Shown here in pieces: positions 6,695-6,960 of a stretch of 6,960 bases of DNA. The notes below the pieces were generated by a model. That model was given only the letters and a program-made list of their open reading frames with translations. It did not search any database and was not told the origin of the DNA. Position 1 is the stretch's first letter. Each line of letters opens with the position of its first letter. A program made the position numbers and the translations under genes. The stretch is from Verrucomicrobiaceae bacterium (GTDB taxonomy: Bacteria > Verrucomicrobiota > Verrucomicrobiae > Verrucomicrobiales > Akkermansiaceae). Location of the stretch: assembly GCA_947372405.1 (NCBI GenBank), contig CANBTO010000265.1, positions 1 to 6,960 on the forward strand, in the 5' to 3' direction.

Positions 6695-6849
6695 CCACCG
6701 TCACCCCTGGATTTCCAAGGTCAAAAACACCAGCCTGGCTTGGCGGGTGGAGATTTCACTTAATCCAAAAATACCTTGGTTTCAGGGGATCTTGTCTCTC
6801 AAAACCTGAAAAACCAGCCGTTGGCACACGGTGTTTGGGGGCATGTGGG
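6695..6849. other. Non-coding region upstream of the BFN gene, with inverted repeats
   Basis: No convincing coding signal on either strand. It presumably carries the leftward promoter of the BFN/M29 unit, but I could not pick a -35/-10 pair with proper spacing. It holds a widely spaced 7-bp inverted repeat, CCAAGGT at 6715-6721 with ACCTTGG at 6773-6779, and the separate hairpin at 6780-6811. Local base composition is more A-rich than the genes around it. Confidence 0.55.
6780..6811. repeat. Inverted repeat / possible hairpin in the intergenic region
   Basis: TTTCAGG (6780-6786) pairs perfectly with CCTGAAA (6805-6811) across an 18-nt loop; with a 2-nt bulge the flanking GG and CC also pair. 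Neither strand has a T-run directly after it, so it does not look like a normal intrinsic terminator. It could be an operator or an untranslated-region structure of the leftward BFN transcript. Confidence 0.35.
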
Positions 6850-6915
6850 AAAAAACTTCAAATTTTTGATCGAAATGGGTTGACTGGAGGAGGTGCGGGG
6901 GAATAGCTTCGCGGG
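6850..6915 (+). promoter_or_regulatory. Strong stable-RNA-type promoter candidate pointing out of the window
   Basis: An A/T-rich tract (AAAAAA at 6850-6855, then AAATTTTT at 6860-6867) resembling an UP element precedes TTGACT at 6880-6885, five of six matches to the sigma-70 -35. After an 18-nt spacer comes TAGCTT at 6904-6909 as a weak -10, followed by a GC-rich discriminator (CGCGGGC). The estimated transcript start is near 6916. A/T-rich upstream element plus GC-rich discriminator is the usual design of rRNA/tRNA promoters under growth control, so the downstream gene may be an rRNA operon, but it lies outside the window. Confidence 0.45.
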
Positions 6916-6936
6916 CCGCCACGAGCGAGGGCGGCC
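6914..6936 (+). repeat. Perfect 7-bp GC stem-loop in the predicted leader
   Basis: GGCCGCC (6914-6920) and GGCGGCC (6930-6936) form a perfect GC-only stem with a 9-nt loop, starting at about the predicted transcript start. No T-run follows within the next 20 bases, so it is not an intrinsic terminator for rightward transcription. It fits a structured 5' leader. Confidence 0.45.
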
Positions 6937-6960
6937 GAGAGACAGGATGTCGATCGCGGT

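Noticed and set aside
1..6960. CRISPR array, tRNA, IS element, toxin-antitoxin or defence system
   Set aside because: No regularly spaced repeats, cloverleaf, transposase motifs or recognisable defence-gene domains were seen; the genes are housekeeping or of common families.

Overview
The window is ordinary chromosomal DNA of high G+C (roughly 60% by eye) from a Gram-negative-type bacterium. The gene mix is a solitary prepilin-like protein with a type III signal, a bacterial Tim44-like protein, NagZ, FolC, a bifunctional-nuclease-family (BFN) protein and a short-range M29-like metallopeptidase. This fits the Verrucomicrobia, perhaps the Verrucomicrobiaceae or a Luteolibacter-like genus. That placement is an impression from gene content and style, not something proved by a marker gene.

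Left block, + strand (1-3093): the 3' part of a zinc M23 peptidase gene; a membrane-anchored protein with two tandem Tim44-like/zinc-ribbon units; and a cytoplasmic-type NagZ beta-N-acetylglucosaminidase. The gaps are 28 and 45 nt, so the three could be co-transcribed. The first and third act on peptidoglycan or its fragments; the middle one is of unknown function.

Middle and right block, - strand (3131-6694, transcribed right to left): a BFN-domain protein, then an M29-like aminopeptidase (53-nt gap), a pilin-like protein with a type III signal, and folC (folate polyglutamylation). nagZ and folC converge with only 37 nt between them, and no clear terminator is visible there.

Right edge (6695-6960): a non-coding stretch of 266 nt. 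It holds inverted repeats and, at 6850-6936, a promoter-like array pointing rightward out of the window: an A/T-rich upstream tract, a near-consensus -35, a weak -10, a GC-rich discriminator and a perfect 7-bp GC hairpin. This resembles the promoter and leader of a stable RNA, possibly an rRNA operon, but the transcript itself lies outside the window.

I found no CRISPR array, transposase, tRNA, prophage or defence gene, and no convincing new multi-gene system. The most unusual signal is a short dispersed word, TGTTAG (four times as TGTTAGAA), that recurs eight times in 7 kb, mostly inside genes, where it brings in TTA or CTA leucine codons that look rare here. It deserves a genome-wide count.
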